Shown: positions 25,629 to 34,363, counted from the stretch's first letter. The stretch: 64,000 nt of DNA from Mycobacteriaceae bacterium (GCA_903970145.1 CAJCHO010000060.1:1-64000); one strand, 5' to 3'. The notes: a model not told the origin generated them from the sequence alone. Numbers and translations: made by a program.

Positions 25629-27017
25629 CTAGGATCCGGCGATGGTCAGGCCATCGATCAGAACCGAGCCGATTTCCTTGTTGCCATAAATGAGCTTGTC
25701 GGCGCCGATGGCGAGAACATTGCGGAACATATCGCGCAGATTCCCGGCGATGGTGATTTCCTCGACCGGATAGGCGATCTCGCCATTTTCCACCCAGAAG
25801 CCGCTGGCCCCGCGTGAATAGTCGCCGGTTACGTAATTCACGCCCTGCCCCATGAGCTCGGTAACCATCAGTCCGGTACCGAGCTTGCGCAGCATGGCGA
25901 CGAAATCGTCCTCGGGACGCGTGAGCCTGCTGCGCAAGGCGAGATTGTGCGAGCCTCCGGCATTCCCGGTGGTCGATAGTCCGAGCTTGCGCGCCGAATA
26001 ACACGACAGGAAGTAACCCTGCAGCACACCGCCCGAGACCACCTCGCGGCGCTGCGTACGCACCCCCTCATCGTCAAAATCCGCGCTGCCCATGCCCTTC
26101 TGAATGAAGGGATCGTCAACGATATCGACGTGCGAGGCAAAGATCTGTTCGCCCAGGCGGTCGACCAGAAACGAAGATTTGCGATACAGGGGGCCACCGC
26201 TGGCGGCCTGGGTGAAGGACCCCAGAATGCCGCTGGCAATTGGCGCTTCGAACAGCACCGGTACCTGGCGCGTGGTGAGCTGGCGCGCGTTCAGGCGGGC
26301 CAGCGCCCGTCGCGCGGCGTAACTGCCGATATCACCGGCTTCAGGCAGCTCACTGGGGTCGCGCAGCGAAACCCACCAGGCGTCGCGCTGCATGCCGTCA
26401 CTGCCACGGGCGCTGCGCCGTGCGATCGGTGCCACGCCAATGCTGTGACGGGAATAGGGATAGCCACCACAAAAACCCCGTGAATTCGCGCTCACGAACT
26501 GGGCATGCTGCAGCGACACCGATGCGCCATCGCTGTTACGGATCATCGGGCTTACCGCGAGTGCCGCTGCCTCGGCACGATGGGCGATCGCCACCGCCTC
26601 GTCGGTATCGATGTCCCACGGGTGAAACAGGTCGAAGTCGCGCGGCTTGCGTTGCAGGAGCGTCTCCTCGGGCAGACTGGCGCAGTCGTCTTCAGCCGTA
26701 AAGCGCGCGATATCGTAGGCGGCCTGCACGGCATCCTCGATGGCTTTGCGGGAGAAATCGGAGCTGCTGGCAAAGCCGCGGCGCACCGCGCGGCCGCCAC
26801 CGAGCATCACGGTAACCGAGAGACTCTTGTCACGATTCTGCTCGATCGTCTCGACCTCGCCCATGCGCACTGACACCGACAAGCCGTTCGCCTCGCTGAT
26901 GTCGGCAGCGCAGTCGTTTGCGCCGATGCGACGCGCGTGACTGAGCACGTCGCTCGTGATCTGGCGCAGACCATCATGGGAGTAGCTGAATTGCCGGCTC
27001 TGGGCGGAGCTCTTCAT
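25629..27017 (-). CDS. pmbA: TldE/PmbA-type metalloprotease subunit
   Basis: 462 residues. Partner of TldD, involved in maturation of microcin B17 and in CcdA turnover in E. coli. The start MKSSAQSRQF at 27017 is chosen; the frame runs 73 codons further, through the yjgA promoter region, without family similarity. The N-terminal domain (VSVRMGEVETIEQNRDKSL near 51-69) and the C-terminal end (GFWVENGEIAYPVEEITIAGNL) are characteristic. PmbA lacks the HExxxH zinc site of TldD, and none is seen. Divergent from darP. TldD/TldE also trims some RiPP leaders, worth noting given the peptide array. Confidence 0.93.
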   Translation of the reverse strand: MKSSAQSRQFSYSHDGLRQITSDVLSHARRIGANDCAADISEANGLSVSVRMGEVETIEQNRDKSLSVTVMLGGGRAVRRGFASSSDFSRKAIEDAVQAAYDIARFTAEDDCASLPEETLLQRKPRDFDLFHPWDIDTDEAVAIAHRAEAAALAVSPMIRNSDGASVSLQHAQFVSANSRGFCGGYPYSRHSIGVAPIARRSARGSDGMQRDAWWVSLRDPSELPEAGDIGSYAARRALARLNARQLTTRQVPVLFEAPIASGILGSFTQAASGGPLYRKSSFLVDRLGEQIFASHVDIVDDPFIQKGMGSADFDDEGVRTQRREVVSGGVLQGYFLSCYSARKLGLSTTGNAGGSHNLALRSRLTRPEDDFVAMLRKLGTGLMVTELMGQGVNYVTGDYSRGASGFWVENGEIAYPVEEITIAGNLRDMFRNVLAIGADKLIYGNKEIGSVLIDGLTIAGS

Positions 27018-27142
27018 GGGTGCCTGTGGGGAGGGTGCGGCAGAGCAGGGCAAGGGCGCAGCTGCGCCGCCATTGGTCGCCAGCAAAAGCATTATCATAT
27101 CAGCCCAGCCCCAGATCCCCGCCGACCCAGCGGCGCACTGCT

Positions 27143-27700
27143 TTGCCACCAGCCACCCCCACCGACGCGCCCGATCCCGAAGAGGATGGGTATTCGCGAC
27201 CCTCGAAGTCGCAGCGCAAGCGTGACATGACGGCACTCCAGGATCTGGGCGAGGAACTGCTTGCCCTGCCGCCAGAGCAGCTGCGCGCGGTCGATCTGCC
27301 GGAGCGCCTGCTGGACGCCATCGACGCGGTACGTCGGATCACCGATCACGAAGGGCGCCGCCGCCAGATGCAGTTCATCGGGCGACTGATGCGCGATGTC
27401 GATCCTGAGCCCCTGCGCGCGCTGGTTGACGCATCCAAGGTACAGTCCAAGCGCGCCACGGCGCAATTGCACCTCGTCGAGAACTGGCGCGATCGCCTGC
27501 TCGCCGACGACGACTCACTGACTCGCCTCATCGAGCAGCTGGGTGGGCGCCTTGCGGCGCACGATATCCGCGAATTGCGAAACTGCGTGCGCCAGGCGCG
27601 CGAGGAGCGCAAGCAGGCTCGCCCACCGCGCCATGCACGTGAACTCTTCCAGCTGGTGCGGCGCCACCTGGTCGAAGCGGGGGCAAGTCACGATGAGTGA
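27143..27700 (+). CDS. darP: Dual-action ribosomal maturation protein DarP (YjgA family)
   Basis: About 185 residues if the TTG at 27143 is the start. The acidic beginning (DAPDPEEDGYSRPSKSQRKRD) then 'LQDLGEELLALP', 'HEGRRRQMQFIGRLMRD' and a C-terminal 'RQAREERKQARPPRHARELFQLVRR' match YjgA, a 50S subunit assembly factor. An ATG at 27020 is in frame but would add an unconserved Arg/Pro-rich 41 residues overlapping the pmbA promoter, and an ATG at 27224 would cut off conserved sequence. The stop overlaps the mog start. pmbA-darP-mog is a common betaproteobacterial arrangement. Confidence 0.85.
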   Translation: MPPATPTDAPDPEEDGYSRPSKSQRKRDMTALQDLGEELLALPPEQLRAVDLPERLLDAIDAVRRITDHEGRRRQMQFIGRLMRDVDPEPLRALVDASKVQSKRATAQLHLVENWRDRLLADDDSLTRLIEQLGGRLAAHDIRELRNCVRQAREERKQARPPRHARELFQLVRRHLVEAGASHDE

Positions 27701-28298
27701 AATGCTGCGTATCGGCATCATCTCGATTTCCGACCGCGCAGCGCGGGGTAGCTATGCGGACGAGGGAGTCCCGGCCCTGACCGAGTGGTTTGAAAGTGCT
27801 CTTGCCACTACCTTCGAAGTCGAGCCGCGCTTGATCCCGGATGAGCAGACTCTGATCGAAGCCACGCTCATCGACCTCTGTGATGGCAGGCGTTGCCATC
27901 TGATCGTCACGACTGGCGGCACCGGACCGACGCGTCGCGATGTAACACCGGAGGCTACACTCGCGGTAGCAACGCGCATCCTGCCAGGCTTTGGTGAACA
28001 GATGCGCCAGATATCCCTGCACTATGTGCCGACCGCAATCCTGTCGCGCCAGGTGGGTGCGCTGCGCGAAATTGACGGCCATGCAGCACTCATCATCAAC
28101 CTCCCGGGACAGCCCAAGTCGATCCGTGAGACTTTGGAGGGGGTCAAGGCGCAAGGGACAGTAATCGTACCGGGCATCTTCGCCGCAGTGCCCTATTGTC
28201 TGGACCTCATCGGCGGACCCTATATCGAGACCCGCGAGAATGTGGTCAAGGCCTTTCGTCCCAAGAGCGCGCAGCGCCCTCCCTCCTCCCAAACCTGA
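27693..28298 (+). CDS. mog: Molybdopterin adenylyltransferase
   Basis: 201 residues. Activates molybdopterin with ATP for molybdenum insertion. The MoCF signature TTGGTGPTRRD at 73-83 and the LPGQPKSIRE motif are present. The ATG at 27693 overlaps the darP stop by eight bases (ATGAGTGA), so translation is coupled; an earlier ATG lies inside darP and is rejected. No other molybdenum-cofactor gene is in the window. Confidence 0.95.
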   Translation: MSEMLRIGIISISDRAARGSYADEGVPALTEWFESALATTFEVEPRLIPDEQTLIEATLIDLCDGRRCHLIVTTGGTGPTRRDVTPEATLAVATRILPGFGEQMRQISLHYVPTAILSRQVGALREIDGHAALIINLPGQPKSIRETLEGVKAQGTVIVPGIFAAVPYCLDLIGGPYIETRENVVKAFRPKSAQRPPSSQT

Positions 28299-28309
28299 GT
28301 GCCCCTCTC

Positions 28310-28975
28310 ATGTCCCTTGAAGTCATCGAAGTTCAAACGTCCTCGTCACCTGCCGCGAGCGTGATCTGGTTGCATGGCCTTGGTGCCGATGGCAATGATT
28401 TCGTGCCGATCGTGCGCGAACTTGATCTTGGCGGTGTGTTGCCGATCCGCTTTGTATTTCCGCATGCCCCGCAGATACCGGTCACCATCAATGGTGGCTA
28501 CGTGATGCGCGCCTGGTACGACATTCTCGGAATGGAAATCGTGCGACGCGAGGACGCAGCGGGTCTGCGGCGCTCGCAGGCTTTGGTTGAGGAACTTATC
28601 GCAGGCGAGAAGGCGCGCGGCATTGCACCGGAGCGCATTGTCCTGGCAGGCTTCTCGCAGGGCTGTGCGATGACCCTTCTGACCGGCCTGCGCCATCCTG
28701 AACGACTGGCCGGATTGATGTGCCTGTCGGGTTACCTGCCGCTGGCTGCCAGTACGGCCGCCGAAGCGAGCCCGGCCAATCGCGATGTGCCGATTTTCAT
28801 GGCCCACGGCAGCCAGGATCCGGTGATCGCAATGGCGCGCAGCGCCGAGTCCTGCAAGGCGCTCGTCGCCCTTGGATATTCTGTAGAGTGGCACGAGTAT
28901 CCGATGCCGCATTCAGTCTGCCAGGAGGAGATAGCGGACATCTCCAGCTGGCTGCGCAGAATTCTGCCGCAATAG
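28310..28975 (+). CDS. Carboxylesterase/phospholipase (alpha/beta hydrolase)
   Basis: 221 residues. Matches the EstB/acyl-protein-thioesterase family: the nucleophile elbow GFSQG at 114-118 (S116), and the likely acid and base D170 (GSQDPV) and H201 (MPHSVC). LHGLGADGNDF at 21-31 is the typical oxyanion strand. The start at 28310 lies 11 bases after the mog stop; an earlier ATG is inside mog. Substrate probably short acyl esters; not determined. Confidence 0.92.
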   Translation: MSLEVIEVQTSSSPAASVIWLHGLGADGNDFVPIVRELDLGGVLPIRFVFPHAPQIPVTINGGYVMRAWYDILGMEIVRREDAAGLRRSQALVEELIAGEKARGIAPERIVLAGFSQGCAMTLLTGLRHPERLAGLMCLSGYLPLAASTAAEASPANRDVPIFMAHGSQDPVIAMARSAESCKALVALGYSVEWHEYPMPHSVCQEEIADISSWLRRILPQ

Positions 28976-29003
28976 ACCTCGTTTCCATAACAGCTCTCGA
29001 TCC

Positions 29004-29981
29004 ATGACACCTGCTCAGAAAAACGCCCTCCTGGATTCACTCGCCCTGCCCGTGCTCGCCGCGCCGATGTTCATCGTGTCCGGCCCGGAACTGGTGATCG
29101 CCCAATGCAAGGCCGGAATAGTGGGGTCCTTTCCGGCGCTCAATGCGCGACCGGCTGCGGCACTCGATGAATGGCTCACCCAGATCGAAACCGAATTGGT
29201 CGCTGAGCGAAAGCTCCATCCAACGCGCAAGATCGCGCCCTATGCCGTCAATCAGATCGTGCACAGCTCCAACGCGCGGCTGGAAGAGGACATGGCGACG
29301 TGTGTAGCGCATCGCGTACCCATCGTGATCACCAGCCTGCGGGCGCCCGATGAGGTCGTCAAGCACGTTCACGGGTATGGCGGGGTGGTATTTCACGACG
29401 TCATCAGCGTGCGCCATGCGCAACGTGCCCTTGAGGCAGGGGTCGACGGCCTGATTCTGGTGTGTGCCGGCGCCGGCGGCCACGCGGGCACCCTCTCGCC
29501 GTTTGCGCTCGTCCCGGAGGTGCGGCGCTTTTTTGATGGACCGATCATGCTCTCGGGCGCCATCGCCAGCGGATCATCGATCCTCGCCGCCCAGGCAGCC
29601 GGGGCCGATCTGGCCTACATGGGTACGCGCTTTATCGCGACCCGTGAAGCGCGGGCTCAGGCGGAGTACAAGGACATGCTCGTCGAAGCCAGCGCCGCTG
29701 ACATCGTCTACACGTCCTTATTTACCGGAGTGCACGGCAACTATATCAAGCAGAGCATCGTGCGTGCTGGTCTTGATCCGGACAATCTTCCGGTCGGCGA
29801 CAAGCGCACCATGAATTTTGGTTCGGGTGACATTACCGAAGCCAAGGCCTGGCGCGACATCTGGGGCGCGGGCCAGGGCATCGGACAGATCAGCAATGTT
29901 CCCAGCACAGCGGAACTCGTCAGCCAGCTCGCCAGTGAATATCACGCCGCGCGCTCGCGCCTGTCCCTCCTGCAAGCCTAG
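29004..29981 (+). CDS. Nitronate monooxygenase / 2-nitropropane dioxygenase family
   Basis: 325 residues. FMN-dependent TIM-barrel of the NPD/NMO group. The catalytic-region motif CAGAGGHAGTLSPF at 154-167 contains H160, and GADLAYMGTRF is the phosphate-binding region. Start follows the esterase by 28 bases. May detoxify propionate-3-nitronate or have another oxidoreductase role; the family is loosely assigned. A strong hairpin follows it at 29997-30034. Confidence 0.88.
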   Translation: MTPAQKNALLDSLALPVLAAPMFIVSGPELVIAQCKAGIVGSFPALNARPAAALDEWLTQIETELVAERKLHPTRKIAPYAVNQIVHSSNARLEEDMATCVAHRVPIVITSLRAPDEVVKHVHGYGGVVFHDVISVRHAQRALEAGVDGLILVCAGAGGHAGTLSPFALVPEVRRFFDGPIMLSGAIASGSSILAAQAAGADLAYMGTRFIATREARAQAEYKDMLVEASAADIVYTSLFTGVHGNYIKQSIVRAGLDPDNLPVGDKRTMNFGSGDITEAKAWRDIWGAGQGIGQISNVPSTAELVSQLASEYHAARSRLSLLQA

Positions 29982-29996
29982 CGAAGCCCGTTGCGA

Positions 29997-30034
29997 GGTC
30001 CGTCAGGTGCACCAGGCGGCGCGCCTGACGGACC
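29997..30034 (+). terminator. Strong hairpin between convergent genes
   Basis: GGTCCGTCAGG (29997-30007) and CCTGACGGACC (30024-30034) pair perfectly over 11 bases. A further wobble and two GC pairs extend the stem to 14, leaving a ten-base loop. No T-run follows on either strand. It sits between the convergent nitronate monooxygenase and lipoprotein genes, so transcription ending in both directions is likely. Confidence 0.6.
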
Positions 30035-30053
30035 ACGCTCTCATCAATTGCCA

Positions 30054-30194
30054 TTAACGCACCCAGTAGGGCTCTTCGTAACCGCGGTGGTAGTAATAGC
30101 CATGCTCAGGCACCACCACGCAGCCCGAGGTTGAAACAAGGACCACGGCACCGGCCACAGTCAGATAGACAATTCGACGTAAGAGCTTGTTCAT
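30054..30194 (-). CDS. Small lipoprotein-like secreted protein
   Basis: 46 residues, too short for many gene callers. The start MNKLLRRIVY follows AGGAG by six bases. A hydrophobic stretch at 9-21 ends in STSGC (C25), a loose lipobox because -3 is Thr rather than Leu. The mature tail is VVVPEHGYYYHRGYEEPYWVR, rich in Tyr, His and Pro, similar in style to small YXXD/YHR-type cell-envelope proteins. Function unknown; no partner is visible. The longer open frame upstream has no similarity and is rejected. Confidence 0.65.
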   Translation of the reverse strand: MNKLLRRIVYLTVAGAVVLVSTSGCVVVPEHGYYYHRGYEEPYWVR

Positions 30195-30452
30195 TTTCCA
30201 CTCCTGTAGGAGCGCGTTCTTGCTCGACCTGCACGCGCCTGAACGCCGGAGATCCGGCTTCTGTCCATGACCCATGGTGCTCGCTGAACGCGCTACGGTC
30301 TGTGCGATGGCGGACGCACGATTGCGCGACAAATCGATGATGGATGACTGGTGGTGTGGCACTGTACGTTCGCGTTACTGACGCCCGCGCCGCTCACTAC
30401 GCCCCGTCAAGGGCGCACTGACCAAAGGCAGGCAGCGGGTCCGGTAAAGGAG

Positions 30453-30866
30453 TCAGTGCGGATCGGGTTCGCCGTGCAGCGCTGCCTTGGCACTCACGAA
30501 ATCGAGTAGGTCGTCGAGCTGAAAGGACTTGTCGAAGAACGCGGAAGCACCCAGGCTGGTGCACATCGCTTGCACGGCGGGTTGCGAATGATTGGTGTAA
30601 ACGACCAGGGTAGGATGTCCGAACTTCTCCGGAGAGCGTGAAACTGTCGAGAGGATCCTCAAGCCGCTGCCAGGTTTGAGTTCCAGATCAATGACGACCA
30701 GATCGGGTTGCAGGTCCGCCAGAAGCGCTACAGCCTCGACCTCGCTCGAGGCCCGTCCGACCAGCTCAATATCCTTCAGATTATCAAATAGACTGCGCAT
30801 CAACTGGCAAAGGATTTCCGAATCCTCTATCAGCACGATTCGCATCGGTGCTTTGAACGTGGTCAT
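30453..30866 (-). CDS. Single-domain receiver response regulator
   Basis: 137 residues. CheY-like receiver with acidic residues E14/D15, the phosphoacceptor D60 in LVVIDLELK, T91 and K113 (FDKSF), and no output domain. Start at MTTFKAPMRI (30866) is chosen; ATG at 30845 (MRIVLIEDSE) is also possible, while upstream extension is not conserved. There is no adjacent kinase; the LuxR regulator and its kinase are 0.9-1.5 kb away. It may act by protein-protein contact. Confidence 0.82.
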   Translation of the reverse strand: MTTFKAPMRIVLIEDSEILCQLMRSLFDNLKDIELVGRASSEVEAVALLADLQPDLVVIDLELKPGSGLRILSTVSRSPEKFGHPTLVVYTNHSQPAVQAMCTSLGASAFFDKSFQLDDLLDFVSAKAALHGEPDPH

Positions 30867-31266
30867 GGCTGCAATACTATCAATGCTTGCGAGCGGCATT
30901 TGGTCCTTTCGCCCGGCAAGAGGATCAAGTCCAATTGAGCCTCCAGCGACTGCGGCGCCGGACAAGAAACTAAACATATCCCGGCCGCTCGGAGGCGTAT
31001 GCAGGAGTCCTCCTACAAGCACTCGCGCATTGGTGTAATCGCAACATGTTTGACTGGCTTTTTCCTCGCGTGACAGTTGACGCGAGACCGACGGGTGGTT
31101 TTGCATCTTGAGCATTGACTCGGTGTGCACAACGGTTCTTCGGAGATGATTACTAAACGTGCGCTAAACTGTGCGCAGGCAAGGCTTTTTTGCTCGGAGC
31201 GGGGGAATAGTGCACTGCAACGAGGATGAATCGGTACAAGGCTCCAGGGCAAGCCTGCGAGCGGGT
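30867..31266. other. 400-bp gene-free stretch with palindromes
   Basis: No conserved reading frame. It holds the inverted repeat CTCGCGT-8-ACGCGAG at 31065-31086, an AGGAGTCCTCCT near 31004, a TGTGCACA at 31124-31131, and a run of T6 at about 31188. The promoter of the lone receiver should lie here, and the BON transcript probably ends here. A small RNA cannot be excluded. Confidence 0.5.
31065..31086. promoter_or_regulatory. Inverted repeat, possible operator
   Basis: Arms CTCGCGT (31065-31071) and ACGCGAG (31080-31086) around an 8-base spacer, about 200 bases upstream of the lone receiver start. It lacks a T-run on either strand, so a terminator is unlikely; a dimeric regulator site is possible. 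Confidence 0.3.
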
Positions 31267-31578
31267 CTAGTTCTGTACGACAATTTCGTTGCGCACGCTC
31301 TTTACACCTTCTACCGATTTTGCAATTATTTCCGCGCGAGCCCGTTCATGCTCGGACTTCGCCAGACCCGACAGCTGAACCTCGCCATTGACGGTATCAA
31401 CGCTAATCGAGCTGGCCCTTACAACCTCGTCTTCGGCCTGCCTGGCTTTGATCTTCGCGGTAATCGTCGCGTCGTCGACGAAGTTTTCGGCAGTGGTAGC
31501 ATCGGCGCAGTATGCGGGTCCGGCGGCACCAAGCATGAACAGAGCGGCAAACAAGGGGGCGGCAATTTTTTTGTACAT
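31267..31578 (-). CDS. BON-domain periplasmic protein
   Basis: 103 residues. A signal peptide at 1-25 (MYKKIAAPLFAALFMLGAAG) is followed by one BON domain at about 35-103, with INTVNGEVQLSGLAKS-like strand and ARAEIIAKSVEGVKSVRNEI. BON proteins such as OsmY and Kbp bind phospholipid or attach to membranes under osmotic and envelope stress. ATG at 31578 has a GGAG ribosome binding site six bases away; the longer frame upstream is not family-like. Divergent from the LuxR regulator, 186 bases between starts. Confidence 0.85.
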   Translation of the reverse strand: MYKKIAAPLFAALFMLGAAGPAYCADATTAENFVDDATITAKIKARQAEDEVVRASSISVDTVNGEVQLSGLAKSEHERARAEIIAKSVEGVKSVRNEIVVQN

Positions 31579-31764
31579 GAAAATCTCCGCAAATTTGAAA
31601 TGAAGGCGCACGCGACGTCTGGCAAACTGTGCGGGCCATTGAATTCTAGGCCGGCACACACAGCCGCCCTGTCCGACAACGACGCGATTGGGCGTAGGAC
31701 TGCGCCGAGCAAGAAAGGTCACGCTTGTGGATCGCGCTGACGCGCGGTTGGAGAGGGGATTCTG

Positions 31765-32400
31765 ATGCTCAGCATTGCCATCGTCGATGATCACAGCATC
31801 GTGCGGGCCGGTTTTCGCGAGATGCTCGAAGACGAGATGGGGATAGCAATCGCCTTCGAGGCCGCTTCCGGCGAACAAGCCCTGGAGATACTGCGCAGTC
31901 AGTCCTGCGACGTCCTCTTGCTTGACCTCTCGCTGCCTGGCCAGAGCGGCGTCGATGTGCTGCGTGCGGTGCGCCAGCGCTATGAAAACATCAAGGTCCT
32001 CGTCCTGAGCGGCTTTCCCGAGGAACGCTATGCGCTGCCGATGATCCGCAATGGCGCAAACGGCTATCTGTCCAAGGATTGCGAGCGCGCCGAATTGCTC
32101 GCTGCGATTCGCACGGTGGCCCAGGGGCGACGCTACATATCACCCAAGACTGCGGAATTGCTGGCTGGCGACCTGGCCGGTGAAACCAGCGGGCCACCGC
32201 ACGAGAGTCTGTCGGAGCGGGAGTTTCAGGTCTTTTTGCGACTCGCGCAGGGCGAATCCGTTTCCAGCATCGCCGAGGTCCTGAACATCAGCGTGAAAAC
32301 GGTCAGTACCTACCGCACCCGCCTTCTGGAAAAGCTCAACGTATCTAGCAACGCGGAACTGGCGATGTATGCCGTTCAGCAGGGCCTCATCATTGCTTGA
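31765..32400 (+). CDS. NarL/FixJ (LuxR-type) response regulator
   Basis: 211 residues. Receiver with acidic pair D8/D9 and phosphoacceptor D54 in LLLDLSLPG; C-terminal LuxR helix-turn-helix at about 150-211 with LSEREFQVFLRLAQGESVSSIAEVLNISVKTVSTYRTRL-type recognition helix. AGGGG lies six bases upstream of the ATG. Its 3' end overlaps the histidine kinase gene by 11 bases in convergent orientation, so the two are a likely cognate pair. Output genes unknown; the stress genes nearby are candidates. Confidence 0.93.
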   Translation: MLSIAIVDDHSIVRAGFREMLEDEMGIAIAFEAASGEQALEILRSQSCDVLLLDLSLPGQSGVDVLRAVRQRYENIKVLVLSGFPEERYALPMIRNGANGYLSKDCERAELLAAIRTVAQGRRYISPKTAELLAGDLAGETSGPPHESLSEREFQVFLRLAQGESVSSIAEVLNISVKTVSTYRTRLLEKLNVSSNAELAMYAVQQGLIIA

Positions 32401-33793
32401 AAAGCGCTGATCCTGGAGCCGTCCACGTTACCGGCAGATCGGCCGTGATGCGTGTACCCGCCCCGGGGGCCGAGCGCACATGAAAGCTGCCGCCAAACAT
32501 CTGTGCGCGGTGTTTCATGCCGGCCAAACCATGGTGATTCACCTGCGGTGAGTTCGGGTTAAAGCCCACGCCGTCGTCGGTCACGGTCAGTACCAGCCTG
32601 CCTGCCCCGGCGTGCAGCCCCACGCGCACTCGCGTCGCCCGCGCATATTTGCGGATATTGGTGAAAGCCTCCTGGACAATCCGGTACAGCGCGAGCGCCT
32701 GGTCTTCGGACAGATCGGGCAATGCATCGGTCAACTCGGCCGTGACTGGGACTTCGCGCGAGAAGGCCTCTATCAGCAGATGCAGGGCCTCGGTCAGTCC
32801 CAGACCCTGCAGCAGGGCCGGCCGCAGATCGTCGATGATACGCCGCTTGATGGTGATTGACAGCCCGATCTGCTCGATCGCATGGCCAAGCCGTTCGCGC
32901 ATCTGCTGATCGAGTTCGGCTCCGTATTTGCGCAGTACCCAGTTGACATCCATGCGCGCCGAAGTCAGGAGTGCGCCCATCTCATCGTGCAGTTCGCGTG
33001 CTAGGTGCTCGCGTTCCGCCTCCCGGGTAGTGGTCAGATAGGTTGCGAGCTGGGATAGCTCGGAGGTTCGGCGCGCGACACGCGCTTCGAGCCGGACATT
33101 TTCAGTCTCGAGCAGCGCCGACAGGCGCCGCCGCAACTCGTTGCGGCGCTGCTGGATGACAAACAGCCACAGAGTCATTCCCAGCGAAGCAATCGAGAGC
33201 CCCGTGACAATCTCTTCGGTAAGGTCAAAACGATCCACCGAGCCTTCGAAGGCCGAGGCGTCCTCGGCCTCGCGTCTGGCTTTGATGGTTGCAACGATCT
33301 CGCGCAATGCATCCATCTTGATCTTGCCCGGGCCGCTGCCCTCTACGCGGACGGTTTGCGGATGGCCGCGCGCAACACCCTGCTCGAGGACCGCCATTTT
33401 CTCCTGAACCAGCTCCCGGAGCACCTCGTAGTCGGCCTTGTCATGAGGATAAAGTGTCGCATCCTTGGCAATGAGCGACATCAGCCCGGGAACATCCTTC
33501 ACGCTCTTCTGATAGGGATCCAGATACTCCGGGCTGCCGACGAGCAGGTAGCCGCGCACCCCCGTTTCAGCGTCCGTCATCGCCTGCAGCAACAGATCCA
33601 GGCGTTGCATCTCCACACGCCGAGTCTGCAGATCGTGCAGGGCATTGGTCGCAAATTCGACGTGCGAGCGCATGACGTTAAACAGCAGGGCAAGCACGGT
33701 GCAGCCAGCCACGAGCAGCAGCATCGGCCGCACGCTAGGTGGCTTTAGCGTCCCGCCCACGTCGAGCCAGGCTCCGTTGTCGCCCTTTGGCAT
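32390..33793 (-). CDS. CHASE3-type NarL-family sensor histidine kinase
   Basis: 467 residues. Membrane helices near 23-43 and 197-214 bracket a periplasmic CHASE3-like domain (TDAETGVRGYLLVGSPEYLDPY at 73-94). The HisKA_3 region EREHLARELHDEMGALL has H269; a HATPase domain follows, with RVGLHAGAGRLVLTVTDDGVGF. Start at ATG 33793, with GGGA six bases away; an in-frame GTG at 33805 is possible. Convergent and overlapping with its likely partner, the LuxR regulator. Confidence 0.9.
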   Translation of the reverse strand: MPKGDNGAWLDVGGTLKPPSVRPMLLLVAGCTVLALLFNVMRSHVEFATNALHDLQTRRVEMQRLDLLLQAMTDAETGVRGYLLVGSPEYLDPYQKSVKDVPGLMSLIAKDATLYPHDKADYEVLRELVQEKMAVLEQGVARGHPQTVRVEGSGPGKIKMDALREIVATIKARREAEDASAFEGSVDRFDLTEEIVTGLSIASLGMTLWLFVIQQRRNELRRRLSALLETENVRLEARVARRTSELSQLATYLTTTREAEREHLARELHDEMGALLTSARMDVNWVLRKYGAELDQQMRERLGHAIEQIGLSITIKRRIIDDLRPALLQGLGLTEALHLLIEAFSREVPVTAELTDALPDLSEDQALALYRIVQEAFTNIRKYARATRVRVGLHAGAGRLVLTVTDDGVGFNPNSPQVNHHGLAGMKHRAQMFGGSFHVRSAPGAGTRITADLPVTWTAPGSALFKQ

Positions 33794-33848
33794 ATCGCTT
33801 CCCACCTGGCTAAGTAGCCGACGCTCGCATCGGCGGATGAAACGTCCA

Positions 33849-33882
33849 AACCCCGCCTGGCCTACTCGAGCCAGGCGGGGTT
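33849..33882 (-). terminator. Strong hairpin terminator after the DUF1328 gene
   Basis: AACCCCGCCTGGC (33849-33861) and GCCAGGCGGGGTT (33870-33882) form a perfect 13-bp stem with an 8-base loop, followed on the minus strand by a short T-containing stretch. It ends the CsbD-DUF1328 transcript before the histidine kinase. Confidence 0.75.
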
Positions 33883-33898
33883 GAATGGATCTGGCGCT

Positions 33899-34066
33899 CT
33901 AGCGCTCTTGACGCGCTGTGCTGACCAGCAATCCTCCGATAACGAGTCCAAAAAAGACGATAAACAGGAACTTCGCAACTTCAGCAGATCCGGCCGCGAG
34001 GCCACCAAACCCCATCGCCGCAGCGGACCAGGAGATGACGAAGAACATGAAGACCAGAGCAAGCAT
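33899..34066 (-). CDS. DUF1328 (YtjA-like) small membrane protein
   Basis: 55 residues, two membrane helices (about 4-22 and 32-50). Starts MLALVFMFFVISWSAAAMGFGGLA, which matches the DUF1328/YtjA family of short proteobacterial membrane proteins. GGAGG is eight bases before the ATG. Follows the CsbD gene by 26 bases, so probably one transcript ending at the hairpin 33849-33882. Function unknown; often in stress regulons. Confidence 0.88.
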   Translation of the reverse strand: MLALVFMFFVISWSAAAMGFGGLAAGSAEVAKFLFIVFFGLVIGGLLVSTARQER

Positions 34067-34092
34067 GACAATGTCCTCCGAAAGGGTTGGGC

Positions 34093-34296
34093 TCACTGCG
34101 TGAGCTGCTTTTCCCACTCGGTCAGGCTTCTCTCGACTTCCTCCTCGCTTACACCATAGCGTGCCTGGATCCTGCCCGCCAGCATCTCGAGGCGCCCGTC
34201 GGCTGCTTCCAATTCGTCGCCGATGATCAGGCCCCATTGCTCGTGCAGCTTGCCGCGCAATACTTTCAGATTGCCGTCGATAATGTTCTTGTCCAT
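34093..34296 (-). CDS. CsbD family stress protein
   Basis: 67-68 residues. Family start MDKNIIDGNLKVLRGKLHEQWG and the DELEAADGRLEMLAGRIQARYG core identify CsbD, a small helical general-stress protein (SigB-controlled in Bacillus). Two ATGs are adjacent (34299 and 34296); AGGAG lies six bases before the second, so 34296 is chosen. First gene of a two-gene unit with DUF1328. An inverted repeat in its promoter may be an operator. Confidence 0.9.
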   Translation of the reverse strand: MDKNIIDGNLKVLRGKLHEQWGLIIGDELEAADGRLEMLAGRIQARYGVSEEEVERSLTEWEKQLTQ

Positions 34297-34363
34297 CATA
34301 GACTCCTTTGGCCAGTTGGGAAATGAACGCTATCCGCGCATCTCCCGAGCCCCCTTTTCCTTC

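Noticed and set aside
27020-27142. 41-residue N-terminal extension of DarP from the ATG at 27020
   Set aside because: It is Arg/Pro/Ser-rich, unlike the acidic start of the family, and overlaps the pmbA promoter region.
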